Shown: positions 18,221 through 27,239, counted from the first letter of the stretch. The stretch is DNA of 43,759 nt from Cyanobacteria bacterium REEB459 (GCA_018970085.1 JAGWXD010000026.1:1-43759); one strand, 5' to 3'. The notes: generated by a model not told the origin, from the letters alone. Program-made: numbers and translations.

Positions 18221-19912
18221 TTAGCCGGCTGGGAGATCGGGCTTTCCATCGGTACTCTTCAAGAAGGCCGCGATCGCGCTCGGCAGGGTGAAATAGATAT
18301 GATCTCCCAGGCGAGCTAGTAACCCCGATCGCTCCAGTTGCATATAGAGGTCTTGCTTCACCCGGGCCATCCCCATGGTGATGCCCCGGGCGGTTAACTC
18401 ATCGTACAGGTCTGCCAGCATGTCAGCGGCGGTAATATCCATTTCCCCAATTGCCTCCGCATTCAGCACAAACCAGCGAACTGGAGAGCTTTCCAAATCA
18501 ATGGCTCGCAACGCTCGCCGCTTAAAGTCTTCAACATTGGCAAAAAACAGCGGCGCATCGTAGCGGTACAACAGCAGACCAGGGATGGTAGTCGCCCCGG
18601 GCCAGTCACTAATATCGTGGAGCCCCTCCAGACCTGGCACCTTGCCCATTACCGCATCGTGGGGGCGGGCCACCCGGGCCAACAACTCAATTACCGACAG
18701 TGCCACCGCGATCGCCACCCCTACCAGTAAATCAGTGGCCAGCACCCCCAGGGTGGTCAGAACTGCCAGGGCAAAATCATTCCAGCGAAATCGTCGCAAT
18801 CGCCCGAACTCCTGCGGGTCAATTAAGCGAGTGGCGGCGTAGATCACCAGGGTCCCCAGGGCCGCCTTAGGAAATAACCCCAGCAGGGGCCGTAACCATA
18901 GCAATACAGCCCCTACAACTGCCCAAGACACCAGAGAATAGACCTGGGTTTTACTCCCCAGGGCATCGCCAATGCTAGCCCGACTGGCACTACTACTGAC
19001 CGGAAAGCCCTGCATCAGCCCCGCCGCCAGGTTAGCCATGCCCAGGGCCAGCAACTCCTGGCCGGGGTCGATGGTGTAGCGATTGCGGGTAGCAAAGGCC
19101 CGAGCCGTCAACACATTGTCAGAATAGGCAACCACCGCAATGCCAATGGCCGCCGTTAGGGCGGGCCCAACCTCCGCCCCGGTAACCAGGGGTAACTGGG
19201 GCCGGGGGAAGCCTGCCGGAATCGGCTCAACCAGCGCAATACCCTGGCCATCCAGATCGCCCAGCCACACCACCAGGGTGGCCAGTAAGACCGCTAGCAG
19301 GGGACCCGGCAGCCTGGGGAAGTATGCCTGCCCGACCAAGAGAAACCCCAGCAGACCAAGGGACAATAGCAGGGTAGGAAGATGGATCCGGTCTAAATGG
19401 CTAAAAAACTCCAGTACCTGACCCACCAGCGAGGTGGACTCTATGGTCAGGCCAGTCACCTTACCCAATTGCCCCACCATCATCATCACAGCCACCCCGG
19501 TCATATAGCCAATCAGAATTGGCCGTGATAGCAGATCGGCCAGAAAGCTCAACCGGGCCAGGTAAGCCACCAGGCACACACACCCCACCAGACAGGCCAG
19601 CAAGGCCGCAATTAGAGCATAGCTACCGCCGTAGGTGGCGACCAGAGTCCCCACGGTGGCGGCGGTCATAACGGCAGTGGTGGACTCGGGGCCCACCGAT
19701 ACCTGGGGAGATGACCCCAACCAGAAGTAAACCAACAGAGCCGGCAGACTTGCCCACAACCCCGGTGCCGGGCCAACTCCAGCCAACTCACCGTAGGCCA
19801 TACATTGGGGCACCAGGTAAGCCGCCACCGTTAGGCCGGCTAACACGTCAGGGGGCAGCCAGCGCAGGCGATAGTGACGCAGGGTTAACCAGCCCTGCAA
19901 AGGTAGCACCAT
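18221..19912 (-). CDS. SulP (SLC26) family anion transporter with STAS domain
   Basis: A 563-residue inner-membrane anion transporter. The start of the membrane domain is typical: LPPDVLAGLTVAAYLVPQCMAYGELAG, then SSPQVSVGPESTTAVMTAAAT-like repeats and about 10-14 hydrophobic segments to residue 415. A cytosolic STAS domain fills about 430-545 (LLLYRYDAPLFFANVEDFKRRAL, ending in MARVKQDLYMQLERSGLL). Cyanobacterial relatives include the Na-bicarbonate transporter BicA and sulfate permeases; the sequence alone does not tell which anion. I chose ATG 19912 (MVLPLQGWLTLRHYRLRW); a TTG at 19942 would add ten residues. Confidence 0.9.
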   Translation of the reverse strand: MVLPLQGWLTLRHYRLRWLPPDVLAGLTVAAYLVPQCMAYGELAGVGPAPGLWASLPALLVYFWLGSSPQVSVGPESTTAVMTAATVGTLVATYGGSYALIAALLACLVGCVCLVAYLARLSFLADLLSRPILIGYMTGVAVMMMVGQLGKVTGLTIESTSLVGQVLEFFSHLDRIHLPTLLLSLGLLGFLLVGQAYFPRLPGPLLAVLLATLVVWLGDLDGQGIALVEPIPAGFPRPQLPLVTGAEVGPALTAAIGIAVVAYSDNVLTARAFATRNRYTIDPGQELLALGMANLAAGLMQGFPVSSSASRASIGDALGSKTQVYSLVSWAVVGAVLLWLRPLLGLFPKAALGTLVIYAATRLIDPQEFGRLRRFRWNDFALAVLTTLGVLATDLLVGVAIAVALSVIELLARVARPHDAVMGKVPGLEGLHDISDWPGATTIPGLLLYRYDAPLFFANVEDFKRRALRAIDLESSPVRWFVLNAEAIGEMDITAADMLADLYDELTARGITMGMARVKQDLYMQLERSGLLARLGDHIYFTLPSAIAAFLKSTDGKPDLPAG

Positions 19913-20369
19913 GGGACAGAAAAATGGGGCAGAAGAACTCAAAAAACCCTAATCCTAACTTTACACCAGGCTAGCAACGGCCCCGAGCCCACCCAACTCC
20001 CCTACCCAAGGCCGAGGGCCACCCTAGCGCCAGAGATTCGCCCGATTAGCCGGGGCACCTGACCTGGTCATCCATAGATGGAAGCAGATAGAAAACATAG
20101 ATGAATTCTAGGCTAGTTTAACCTAACCTTTAATTAAATTTATTTTAGATATAATTTAACCTTAATTCTGAATTAAACTTAATCCTGATTTTTGTTGATT
20201 CGAAATTAGATTGATTTCCCTTCAAAAAGCTGTTACTATTGCTTCCACGAGCTGTTCATAGTCAATCCTGACCAGTAACTGTTCAGGGGATTTTGACAGC
20301 AAGTGTTTTGACTTAAATGCCCCAAGGGCTAAATGCAAATCCTTTTTATAAGGTGTGAGGAAAAACTAC
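19913..20369. promoter_or_regulatory. Long AT-rich leader/promoter region before the first porin
   Basis: About 450 bases without a gene, divergent between SulP and porin 1. The stretch 20100-20215 is much more AT-rich than its surroundings. It contains a perfect TATAAT (20150-20155), TTTAACCT twice (20117-20124 and 20155-20162) and the similar CTTAATCC (20178-20185). A TTGACA lies at 20293-20298 without a well-spaced -10. A 13-codon frame (ATG 20317, TGA 20356-20358) ends within the GTGAGG ribosome-binding site of the porin. Expression of the porin is probably controlled here, through a leader of roughly 200 bases if TATAAT is used. Confidence 0.5.
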
Positions 20370-21869
20370 ATGTCTAAACTTTTGTGGAAAGCCCTACTGG
20401 TAGCCCCCGCCGCTCTGGGAGCTGCTGTGGCTGTATCGGGTACGGCTCTGGCGGCTGAATCCGCTCCTGTAAATACCGTTGATGGTCTGCAGTCCACTGC
20501 TGTTAAGTCAGCTCCTGTGCAACTGGCTCAGGTTACCAACGTTTCTGAACTGACCGACGTTAAGCCTTCCGATTGGGCTTTCCAGGCTCTGCAAGGGCTG
20601 GTGCAAAACTATGGATGCCTGCAGGGCTACCCTGACCGCACCTTCCGTGGCAGCAGCTCCCTCACCCGCTACGAATTCGCTGCTGGTCTGAACTCCTGCT
20701 TGGATGTAGTTGCGGTGTTGATTTCCCAGTCGGCCATTAATCCCGACGATCTGGCTGCCATTCGCCGCCTACAAGAAGAGTTCCAGTCTGAACTGGCTAT
20801 TCTGCGTGGCCGGGTAGAAACTCTAGAAGCCACCACCGCCAAGCTAGAGGCCCAGCAGTTTTCTACCACCACTAAACTGCGGGGTCAGGTAGATATGCAC
20901 CTGGTTACTCCCATTGACGTTTTGGATAACACCAATAGCAAGGAAACCAGCACCAGTGTTGAAGCCCGGGCTCGCCTGAACTTTGACACCAGCTTCACCG
21001 GCAGGGACCGGCTGCGCATTCGTCTGCAAAGCACCACTGGTGCTAATGCCCTGGCTGGCTTCGCTGGTCTGGCTAACTCCAGCGGTGTTGGTAACAGTGT
21101 TTCTTACGGCGTGATAGTCGATGACTTTTACTATAGGTTCCCTGTTAGCAATAGCCTGACCGTAGCTGTGGCGGCCAAGGGTTTCTCGGGTAACGACTGG
21201 GTTAGCAGCACCATTCTGCCCTACGATGGTCCCGCCGTGGCTGACGCCAGTGGCGCTCAGTTCTATGACTTTGGTGGTAGCAGCAGCAACGGGGCTGGGG
21301 TTGGTCTGAACTTCTCCTTCTCCGACAGCGTGGTGCTGGACCTGGGTTACACCGCTGGTTACGGTGGTGCTAGTGCCCCTAATGTGGGTATATTTGCCGC
21401 TTCTAACCAAAGCTACATCGCCCAGTTGAACTTCATTCCCAAAGGTGGGTTCCTCAACGCCGCTGTCGCCTACCTGCACAACGATAGGTCCGCCCAATTT
21501 GCTGCGGCTGGTCCTACCGATACCTTTGCCGGTTTGGTTAGCTTTAACTTTGATAAGTTCTTCCTGGCTGGTCACGGTGCCTACACCACCTTCACCGGTG
21601 GTAGTGGCAACGACTTCAGCTGGACCGTTGGCGCTGGGGTTAGCGACTTTGGCCTGACCGGTTCCAAGTTAGGGGTCTACGGTGGCCAGTTACCCCAGGT
21701 TTCTGGTCGTACCGATAATCCTTTCCTGGTGGAAGGTTATTACGAGATTCCCTTTAGCAAGTACCTGACCGTTACCCCTGCTGTTATCTATGGCGATGCC
21801 AAGTACAGCACTGGTGGTAGCGATACCGCGGGTATCTGGGGTGCTCTGCGGGCTACCTTCAAGTTCTAG
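20370..21869 (+). CDS. SLH-domain outer-membrane porin (OprB-like), copy 1
   Basis: A 499-residue outer-membrane channel of the cyanobacterial SLH-porin family, some of which are annotated as iron-uptake or carbohydrate porins. A signal peptide spans residues 1-28 with cleavage near ALAAE. An S-layer homology domain (about 55-115: ELTDVKPSDWAFQALQGLVQNYG, GYPDRTFRG, LTRYEFAAGLNSCLD) should bind the pyridoxylated or modified peptidoglycan. A coiled-coil linker (about 130-170, LRGRVETLEATTAKLEAQQ) leads to a beta-barrel ending in Phe (ATFKF), the usual outer-membrane assembly signal. ATG 20370 has GTGAGG upstream. It is paralogous to the next gene. The solute transported cannot be told from sequence. 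Confidence 0.92.
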   Translation: MSKLLWKALLVAPAALGAAVAVSGTALAAESAPVNTVDGLQSTAVKSAPVQLAQVTNVSELTDVKPSDWAFQALQGLVQNYGCLQGYPDRTFRGSSSLTRYEFAAGLNSCLDVVAVLISQSAINPDDLAAIRRLQEEFQSELAILRGRVETLEATTAKLEAQQFSTTTKLRGQVDMHLVTPIDVLDNTNSKETSTSVEARARLNFDTSFTGRDRLRIRLQSTTGANALAGFAGLANSSGVGNSVSYGVIVDDFYYRFPVSNSLTVAVAAKGFSGNDWVSSTILPYDGPAVADASGAQFYDFGGSSSNGAGVGLNFSFSDSVVLDLGYTAGYGGASAPNVGIFAASNQSYIAQLNFIPKGGFLNAAVAYLHNDRSAQFAAAGPTDTFAGLVSFNFDKFFLAGHGAYTTFTGGSGNDFSWTVGAGVSDFGLTGSKLGVYGGQLPQVSGRTDNPFLVEGYYEIPFSKYLTVTPAVIYGDAKYSTGGSDTAGIWGALRATFKF

Positions 21870-21877
21870 ATAGCTGA

Positions 21878-21911
21878 GGGGGAGAAAAACCCTAGTGGGT
21901 CTTTCTCCCCC
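21878..21911 (+). terminator. Hairpin after porin 1
   Basis: GGGGGAGAAA (21878-21887) pairs with TTTCTCCCCC (21902-21911), extended inside by ACCC/GGGT. The stem is strong and starts eight bases past the stop, but lacks a following T-run. It is probably a terminator or 3' stabiliser that separates the two porin transcripts. Confidence 0.6.
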
Positions 21912-22206
21912 AATCCCAGCTATCTGCTCGGGGGTTAACTAAGTAATCTTTTACTAGTGTGTTGATTTAATCTCTCTCTCAACTTAACTGGCCATACCGG
22001 AACGGTTGGTCTCTAAAACTCCTCACCGGGTTAAGGATTTATTTTGATCAGCTCTGGTCAAGATGGCTTTAATCTGTTAGCATTTGTTTCGAAAGGAATG
22101 CGAGGATGTTTCGGAGACTATTGACTCCGGTATGTTTTTGTCATTTTCAGTTCTTTATGAACTGTTGCTTGCAAAATTAGCCTTTTAAGGTGTGAGGAGA
22201 GATTAA
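21912..22206 (+). promoter_or_regulatory. Leader region of porin 2
   Basis: About 300 bases between the two porins. It holds a 9-base inverted repeat, CATACCGGA (21993-22001) with TCCGGTATG (22126-22134). It also holds a 24-codon open frame (ATG 22106, TAG 22178-22180) preceded by AAGGA. The last 20 bases before the start share AAGGTGTGAGGA with porin 1. No well-spaced consensus promoter is obvious. Confidence 0.45.
22106..22180 (+). CDS. Possible 24-residue leader peptide before porin 2
   Basis: An ATG at 22106 with AAGGA (22093-22097) at usable spacing opens a short frame that ends 26 bases before the porin 2 start. The product is aromatic- and cysteine-rich (four Cys, five Phe). It could be a regulatory upstream frame or chance; nothing similar precedes porin 1. 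Confidence 0.2.
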   Translation: MFRRLLTPVCFCHFQFFMNCCLQN

Positions 22207-23679
22207 ATGTCTAAGTTACTTTGGAAAGCTTTGCTGGTAGCCCCTGCCGCTCTGGGTGCAGTGGTGGCCGTATCGGGTGCTACCTTGGCGGCTGAATCCG
22301 CCCCTGTAAATACGGTTGATAGTCTGCAAGCGGCTACCCTGAAGTCAGCCCCTGTGCAATTGGCTCAGGTTACCAGCGTGGCTGAATTAACCGATGTTAA
22401 GCCCTCTGATTGGGCTTTCCAGTCGCTGCAAAGCCTGGTACAGAATTATGGTTGTTTGCAGGGCTACCCCGATCGCACCTTCCGTGGCGATCGGTCCCTC
22501 ACCCGCTATGAGTTCGCCGCTGGTTTGAACTCTTGCTTAGACGTAATGGCGGTGCTGATTTCCCAATCGGCTATCAATCCCGATGATTTAGCGGCCATCC
22601 GTCGTCTGCAAGAAGAGTTTCAGGCTGAACTGGCCACCCTGCGCGGTCGGGTTGACTCCCTAGAAGCGAAGACCGCCACCCTGGAAGCTCAACAATTTTC
22701 TACCACCACCAAGCTGGCTGGCCAGGTTGATATGAACCTGGTAGTGCCTTTTGACAAGCTGGGTAGTACTGAAACCAGCACTAGCGTTGCCAGTCGGGCT
22801 CGCTTGAACTTCAACACCAGCCTCACCGGAAGCGACTTGCTGAAGATTCGTCTGCAAGGTAGTGTGGGTAATGCTATTTCCCCCGAAGATCTGGGTGGCC
22901 TGGCCTATGCTTCTGGTACTGACACCTCGATTAGTCTGAATCAACTGTTCTACAAGTTCCCCGTTGGTAAGACCATTAGCGTCACCCTGTCAGGTGTGGG
23001 TCTGTCTGGCAACGACTGGGTCACCAGCACCATTCTGCCCTACGATGGTCCTGGCGTGGCTGATGCCAGTGGTGCTCAGTTCTATGATGTGGGCGGCAGT
23101 ACCGGTGCTGGCGCTGGCGCTGGTGTCAACATTGGCTTTGGTAAGGCCCTGACTTTAGATTTGGGCTACACCGCAGGTTACCCTGGGGCGGCCAATCCGG
23201 CGGTGGGTATTTTCTCTGCTGCTAACCAGAGCTACATTGCCCAGCTGACCTACCTGCCCGGTGGAGTATTTAGCGGTGCCTTGACCTACCTGCACAGCGA
23301 CAACTCTGCGGTGTTTGCGGGTGGTGCTGCAGGCGCTGCCAACACCTATGCGGGTTCTGTTAGCTTTGACTTTGGCAAGTTCTTTGTGGCTGGCCACGGC
23401 GCTTACAGTGACTTTAGTGGTGGCAACGACTTTAGCTGGACCGCTGGTGTCGGTCTTAAGGATTTGATGCTAGAAGGTTCCCAACTGGGTATCTACGGCG
23501 GTCAGCTACCTCAAACCGTCGGCGAAACGGCTAATCCTTTCCTGGTGGAAGGCTACTACCAGATTCCCTTTAGCAAGTACCTGACCATTACCCCCGCCGT
23601 TATCTACGGCGACACTAAGACCGGTGGCTCTGACACCTCCGGTGTATGGGGCGCAGTCAAGGCTAGCTTCAATTTCTAA
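22207..23679 (+). CDS. SLH-domain outer-membrane porin (OprB-like), copy 2
   Basis: A 490-residue paralogue of the preceding porin with the same layout: signal peptide (1-28, MSKLLWKALLVAPAALGA), SLH domain (about 50-110), coiled coil (LRGRVDSLEAKTATLEAQQ) and beta-barrel ending KASFNF. The signal peptide, SLH domain, linker, a VSSTILPYDGPxVADASGAQFYD-like block in the barrel and the last strands are nearly shared with copy 1. The first third of the barrel and the loops between strands differ. That pattern suggests a tandem duplication followed by loop divergence, perhaps with different solute or phage-receptor properties. ATG 22207 has GTGAGGAGA upstream. It has its own terminator. Confidence 0.92.
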   Translation: MSKLLWKALLVAPAALGAVVAVSGATLAAESAPVNTVDSLQAATLKSAPVQLAQVTSVAELTDVKPSDWAFQSLQSLVQNYGCLQGYPDRTFRGDRSLTRYEFAAGLNSCLDVMAVLISQSAINPDDLAAIRRLQEEFQAELATLRGRVDSLEAKTATLEAQQFSTTTKLAGQVDMNLVVPFDKLGSTETSTSVASRARLNFNTSLTGSDLLKIRLQGSVGNAISPEDLGGLAYASGTDTSISLNQLFYKFPVGKTISVTLSGVGLSGNDWVTSTILPYDGPGVADASGAQFYDVGGSTGAGAGAGVNIGFGKALTLDLGYTAGYPGAANPAVGIFSAANQSYIAQLTYLPGGVFSGALTYLHSDNSAVFAGGAAGAANTYAGSVSFDFGKFFVAGHGAYSDFSGGNDFSWTAGVGLKDLMLEGSQLGIYGGQLPQTVGETANPFLVEGYYQIPFSKYLTITPAVIYGDTKTGGSDTSGVWGAVKASFNF

Positions 23680-23726
23680 GCGATTTTGGCCAAGCTTTTG
23701 GTTAATTAGCTAGATAGTTGGTTATA

Positions 23727-23756
23727 AAAAAGTCCTGCCCTAGGGCAGGACTTTTT
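23727..23756. terminator. Strong intrinsic terminator after porin 2
   Basis: A perfect 30-base palindrome: a GTCCTGCCC-TA-GGGCAGGAC core flanked by five A and five T. Read on the plus strand the hairpin ends in TTTTT, so it terminates porin 2. Being symmetric it could also work on the minus strand. It lies 20 bases before the next gene. Confidence 0.9.
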
Positions 23757-23775
23757 GTCTATGTAGAGGTTAGCT

Positions 23776-24912
23776 ATGGAGTTTGAAACCCAGGTCGTTT
23801 ATGGTGCCAATACCCTTGACCCAGCTACCGGGGCCTTAATATCGCCGATTTACCTATCCACCACCTTTGAGCGGTGCGCTGACGGTAGCTATGGGGGTGG
23901 GTACAGCTACGGTCGCAGTGGTAATCCTAACCGTAATACCCTGGAGTCGGCCCTAGCGACCTTGGAGCAGGGGGTTGACGCAGCGGTTTTTGCCTCTGGC
24001 TCCGTGGCTACCCTGAGTTTGTTGCAAACTCTCAAGCCTGGGGATCATGTGGTTGCCCCCACCAGTGTTTACTTTGGGGTGCAACAAATGCTGGAAAAGA
24101 TCCTGGGGCCTTGGGGTCTTGCCTATACCCTGGTGGATACCACTGACCTAGGGGCTCTAGCTAGTGCGCTGCGTTCCCAAACTCGCCTGGTTTTAATCGA
24201 AACCCCCTCTAATCCCCTGCTAAAGGTTAGCGATGTCCGGGCGGTTGCCGACCTGGTTCACCGCGCCGGTGCTTACCTGGCCTGTGATAACACCCTTGCC
24301 TCACCGGTGCTGCAAACCCCTCTCACCCTGGGGGCAGATTTTGTGATTCATGCCACGACTAAATACCTGGCCGGCCACGGCGATGTGATTGGGGGAGCGG
24401 TGATTACCCGCGAGATAAATCCTCTTTTTGAACAGCTACGGTTGATTCAAACCGTGGGTGGAGCGATTCCCTCACCCTTTGATTGCTGGCTCACCCTACG
24501 GGGTCTGCAAACCTTACCCCTACGGGTGCGGGCCCAGAGCCAAACAGCCCAGGCGATCGCCCACTGGCTTGACCAACACCCTGCCATTGAAGCCGTCCTC
24601 TATCCGGGGTTAGAGCATCATCCGGGGCATCGCATTGCCCAGCAGCAAATGGCGGGGTATGGCGGGCTGCTATCGGTGCTGGTGAGGGGGGGACAGACCG
24701 CTGCTCTGCGGGTTGCTGCCCAAACTCGGCTTTTCACCCAAGCCACCAGTTTTGGCGGTCCCCACAGTACCCTGGAGCACCGGGCCTCGGTGGAAGCCCC
24801 TGGCACCCAAACACCGACCAATCTGCTACGGCTTTCTATTGGCCTGGAGCACGAGCATGACCTGAAAGCCGATCTGGACCAGAGCCTACAGTCTATAGAA
24901 ACTGAGCCCTAG
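23776..24912 (+). CDS. metB: Cystathionine gamma-synthase-like PLP enzyme
   Basis: A Cys/Met-metabolism PLP enzyme of 378 residues. It most likely joins an activated homoserine to cysteine to give cystathionine; methionine gamma-lyase or cystathionine gamma-lyase are alternatives in the same fold. The PLP lysine is K196 in IHATTKYLAGHGDVIGG. YSYGRSGNPNRNTLE near residue 50 supplies the phosphate-binding Tyr/Arg of the neighbouring subunit, and the SFGGPHSTLEHRAS segment is typical of the family C-terminus. It begins 20 bases after the porin terminator. Its stop overlaps that of the convergent PBP gene by three bases. Confidence 0.82.
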   Translation: MEFETQVVYGANTLDPATGALISPIYLSTTFERCADGSYGGGYSYGRSGNPNRNTLESALATLEQGVDAAVFASGSVATLSLLQTLKPGDHVVAPTSVYFGVQQMLEKILGPWGLAYTLVDTTDLGALASALRSQTRLVLIETPSNPLLKVSDVRAVADLVHRAGAYLACDNTLASPVLQTPLTLGADFVIHATTKYLAGHGDVIGGAVITREINPLFEQLRLIQTVGGAIPSPFDCWLTLRGLQTLPLRVRAQSQTAQAIAHWLDQHPAIEAVLYPGLEHHPGHRIAQQQMAGYGGLLSVLVRGGQTAALRVAAQTRLFTQATSFGGPHSTLEHRASVEAPGTQTPTNLLRLSIGLEHEHDLKADLDQSLQSIETEP

Positions 24913-27239
24913 GGCGTGCTTCCCGGTCCCCCTGAGGGCAATGGGGCTGGTGCTAAGGGGACCGGCGGTGGAGCTGGGGGAGCCGGACTGACGACAGGGG
25001 GAGGGGTTGGATCTGGAGTATGCTGACGCGGTGGCTCGGGTATGACGGGGGGCTGAGGATCAGGCAAAGTCGGCACCTCAGGAACTGGGGCCGGAGTTAG
25101 GCCTGGAGAGGCCGAGCCAGAGGACCCCGTGGAGGGTTCCTGATTGGTGGAAGATTTACTCGGATCTTGGGATTTTGACTTAGATTCAGTATCGCTGGTG
25201 GCATCCACTGGTGGATCGTTGCTAACCCGACTGGGCTTAATTGGCTTGGCCTTAATGCTGCCCTTACGGCCCGCCAGGCGGGGCAACTCAGGAAATTTCT
25301 CCACCGGGATATCATCTGTGAGTTGGGCCATAAACATGCGCCAGATAGCGGCGGCGGTACCACTAGCCCCCCGGGTAGGACTACTATCGTCCTTACCCAT
25401 CCATATCCCAGCTACCAGTTGGGGAATATAGCCAATAAACCAAAGATCGCGGTTTTTCTCAGAGGTACCAGTCTTACCTGCTACAGGTCGGCCCAGAGAG
25501 GCACTGGTCGCCGTGCCTCCTTGGACGACTCCTTGGAGCATCCAGGTCATAATGGCGGCGGTGTCTTTATCGACCGCCTGGGTAGATTTCTTGGGAGCCT
25601 GGTAAAGAACTTTGCCCTGGCTATTCCACACCCGCCGAATACCGTGGGCTGGCACATGGCGGCCTTGATTGGCCAGGGTGCCGTAGGCGCTGGTTAACTC
25701 TAGAAGGTTGACCTCTGAAGAGCCCAATGCCAGAGAATAGGCCGATAACAAGGGAGACTCGATGCCCATCGCCTTGGCGATTTTGACCACTGGGTCAAAA
25801 CCCACATCTATCAGCAGCTTGACCGCCACCACATTGACAGAGTGACGCAGTGCATCCAGTAGGTTAACCTTACCGCGGTAGTTTTTATCGTAATTCTCGG
25901 GCTGATAGGCATCAACCGTGTAGGGAGCATCGACGTACTCCTTATAGGGGGAGAAACCAGCCGCAATAGCCGTCGTGTAAACAAAGGTTTTGAAAGTAGA
26001 GCCGGGCTGGCGCTGGGCCTGGGTAGCCCGGTTAAACTGAGTTTTATTAAAGTCGTTGCCCCCTACCATGGCTTTGATTTCCCCAGATCGGGGGTCAACC
26101 GCCGCCAGGGCCACCTGGTCGATGCCCTGCCAGCGGCTGTACTGCTCGATCGCCTGGTCTACGGTTTTTTCTGCCTTTTTTTGCCAGTTAACATTGAGAC
26201 TGGTCTCTACCGTTAACCCACCTGCTGCCAGTTGTTCAGGGGATAGGACCTGTTCTAACTGCCTCTGAACATAGATGGTGAAATAGGGAAACTGACTGTA
26301 GAGAAATTTGGGTTGTTTGGGCTGGATCTGAATCGGGGTCGCGATCGCCGCATTCGCCTCAGCGGCGGTAATTGCTTTGGTCGCCAGCATTTGCCGAATC
26401 ACCCGGTTACGCTGATTCTGGGCTGCTTGAGGATTAACCACTGGCGAGTAACGGCTGGGGGCGGGGGCCATACCAGCGATCATGGCCATTTCCGCCACGG
26501 TCAACTGCTTCATGGTTTTACCAAAATATACCCAGGCCGCATCAGCCACGCCGTAGGCCCCAGAACCCAGATAAACCAGGTTCAGGTACCGCTCCATAAT
26601 CTGATTTTTCTTGAGTTTCTTCTCTAGTTTGTAGGCCATCAGAATTTCCTTAGCTTTGCGCTGGAAACTCTTATCTTGATTTAGGTAGACAATCCGAGCT
26701 AGTTGCTGAGTGATGGTACTGGCCCCTTCGACCACATCTCGCTGGCGCAAATTAGCCCAAACAGCTCGACCAATACCATGGGCATCCACCCCTTGGTGTT
26801 GATAAAATCGCTGGTCTTCAGCCGCAATGAAGGCCTCGATCAGCCGGGGAGGAATGTTTTTGTAGGCAATGGTTTCATGGGCCCCCGGCCCGATTTTTTG
26901 TAACACTACCCCGTCTGCCGACACCATGGTCAGGGTGCCGTCTCGTTGATAGGTAAGGGCTAGCTTAGCATCGGGAAGACTGGCATAGGTGGTTTGGGCC
27001 AGAGCCCAGACCCGGGTCAGCCCGCCTGCCCCCAGGGCACTGACCAGCATCAGCAACCACAGCAGGATCTGGGGTCTTTCGCTGGGGGGAAGCCACCCCC
27101 AGCCCCGTCGGTTAGAACCTGGCCGCGGCTGGGCTGCACCCTGGCGACGGGAAGAAACGGTACGGGAAAAGTTGACCGACCCGGCTGCGGGTGATGGACT
27201 GCGGTAGGGAGATAGCCAGATCAACCAAGGTCGGGGCAT
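24909..27239 (-). CDS. Class A penicillin-binding protein (GT51 + transpeptidase)
   Basis: A bifunctional peptidoglycan synthase of 776 residues. A basic cytosolic N-terminus (1-55) precedes one membrane anchor (about 57-79). The glycosyltransferase-51 domain has catalytic E141 in AAEDQRFYQHQG and EGASTITQQLAR. The transpeptidase domain has S414-x-x-K417 (GSTFK), S467-x-N469 and K589-TGT. All catalytic motifs are intact. From about 670 to the end the chain is a low-complexity Ser/Thr then Pro-rich tail, probably disordered and periplasmic. The ATG at 27239 is preceded by a T-rich stretch without a Shine-Dalgarno. PBP1A-like in layout; I leave the symbol open because cyanobacteria have several. 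Confidence 0.93.
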   Translation of the reverse strand: MPRPWLIWLSPYRSPSPAAGSVNFSRTVSSRRQGAAQPRPGSNRRGWGWLPPSERPQILLWLLMLVSALGAGGLTRVWALAQTTYASLPDAKLALTYQRDGTLTMVSADGVVLQKIGPGAHETIAYKNIPPRLIEAFIAAEDQRFYQHQGVDAHGIGRAVWANLRQRDVVEGASTITQQLARIVYLNQDKSFQRKAKEILMAYKLEKKLKKNQIMERYLNLVYLGSGAYGVADAAWVYFGKTMKQLTVAEMAMIAGMAPAPSRYSPVVNPQAAQNQRNRVIRQMLATKAITAAEANAAIATPIQIQPKQPKFLYSQFPYFTIYVQRQLEQVLSPEQLAAGGLTVETSLNVNWQKKAEKTVDQAIEQYSRWQGIDQVALAAVDPRSGEIKAMVGGNDFNKTQFNRATQAQRQPGSTFKTFVYTTAIAAGFSPYKEYVDAPYTVDAYQPENYDKNYRGKVNLLDALRHSVNVVAVKLLIDVGFDPVVKIAKAMGIESPLLSAYSLALGSSEVNLLELTSAYGTLANQGRHVPAHGIRRVWNSQGKVLYQAPKKSTQAVDKDTAAIMTWMLQGVVQGGTATSASLGRPVAGKTGTSEKNRDLWFIGYIPQLVAGIWMGKDDSSPTRGASGTAAAIWRMFMAQLTDDIPVEKFPELPRLAGRKGSIKAKPIKPSRVSNDPPVDATSDTESKSKSQDPSKSSTNQEPSTGSSGSASPGLTPAPVPEVPTLPDPQPPVIPEPPRQHTPDPTPPPVVSPAPPAPPPVPLAPAPLPSGGPGSTP

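Noticed and set aside
20844-21575. A 243-codon minus-strand frame opposite porin 1
   Set aside because: It lies entirely within a clear porin coding sequence. Its Gly/Thr/Val-rich content follows from codon bias of the opposite strand.
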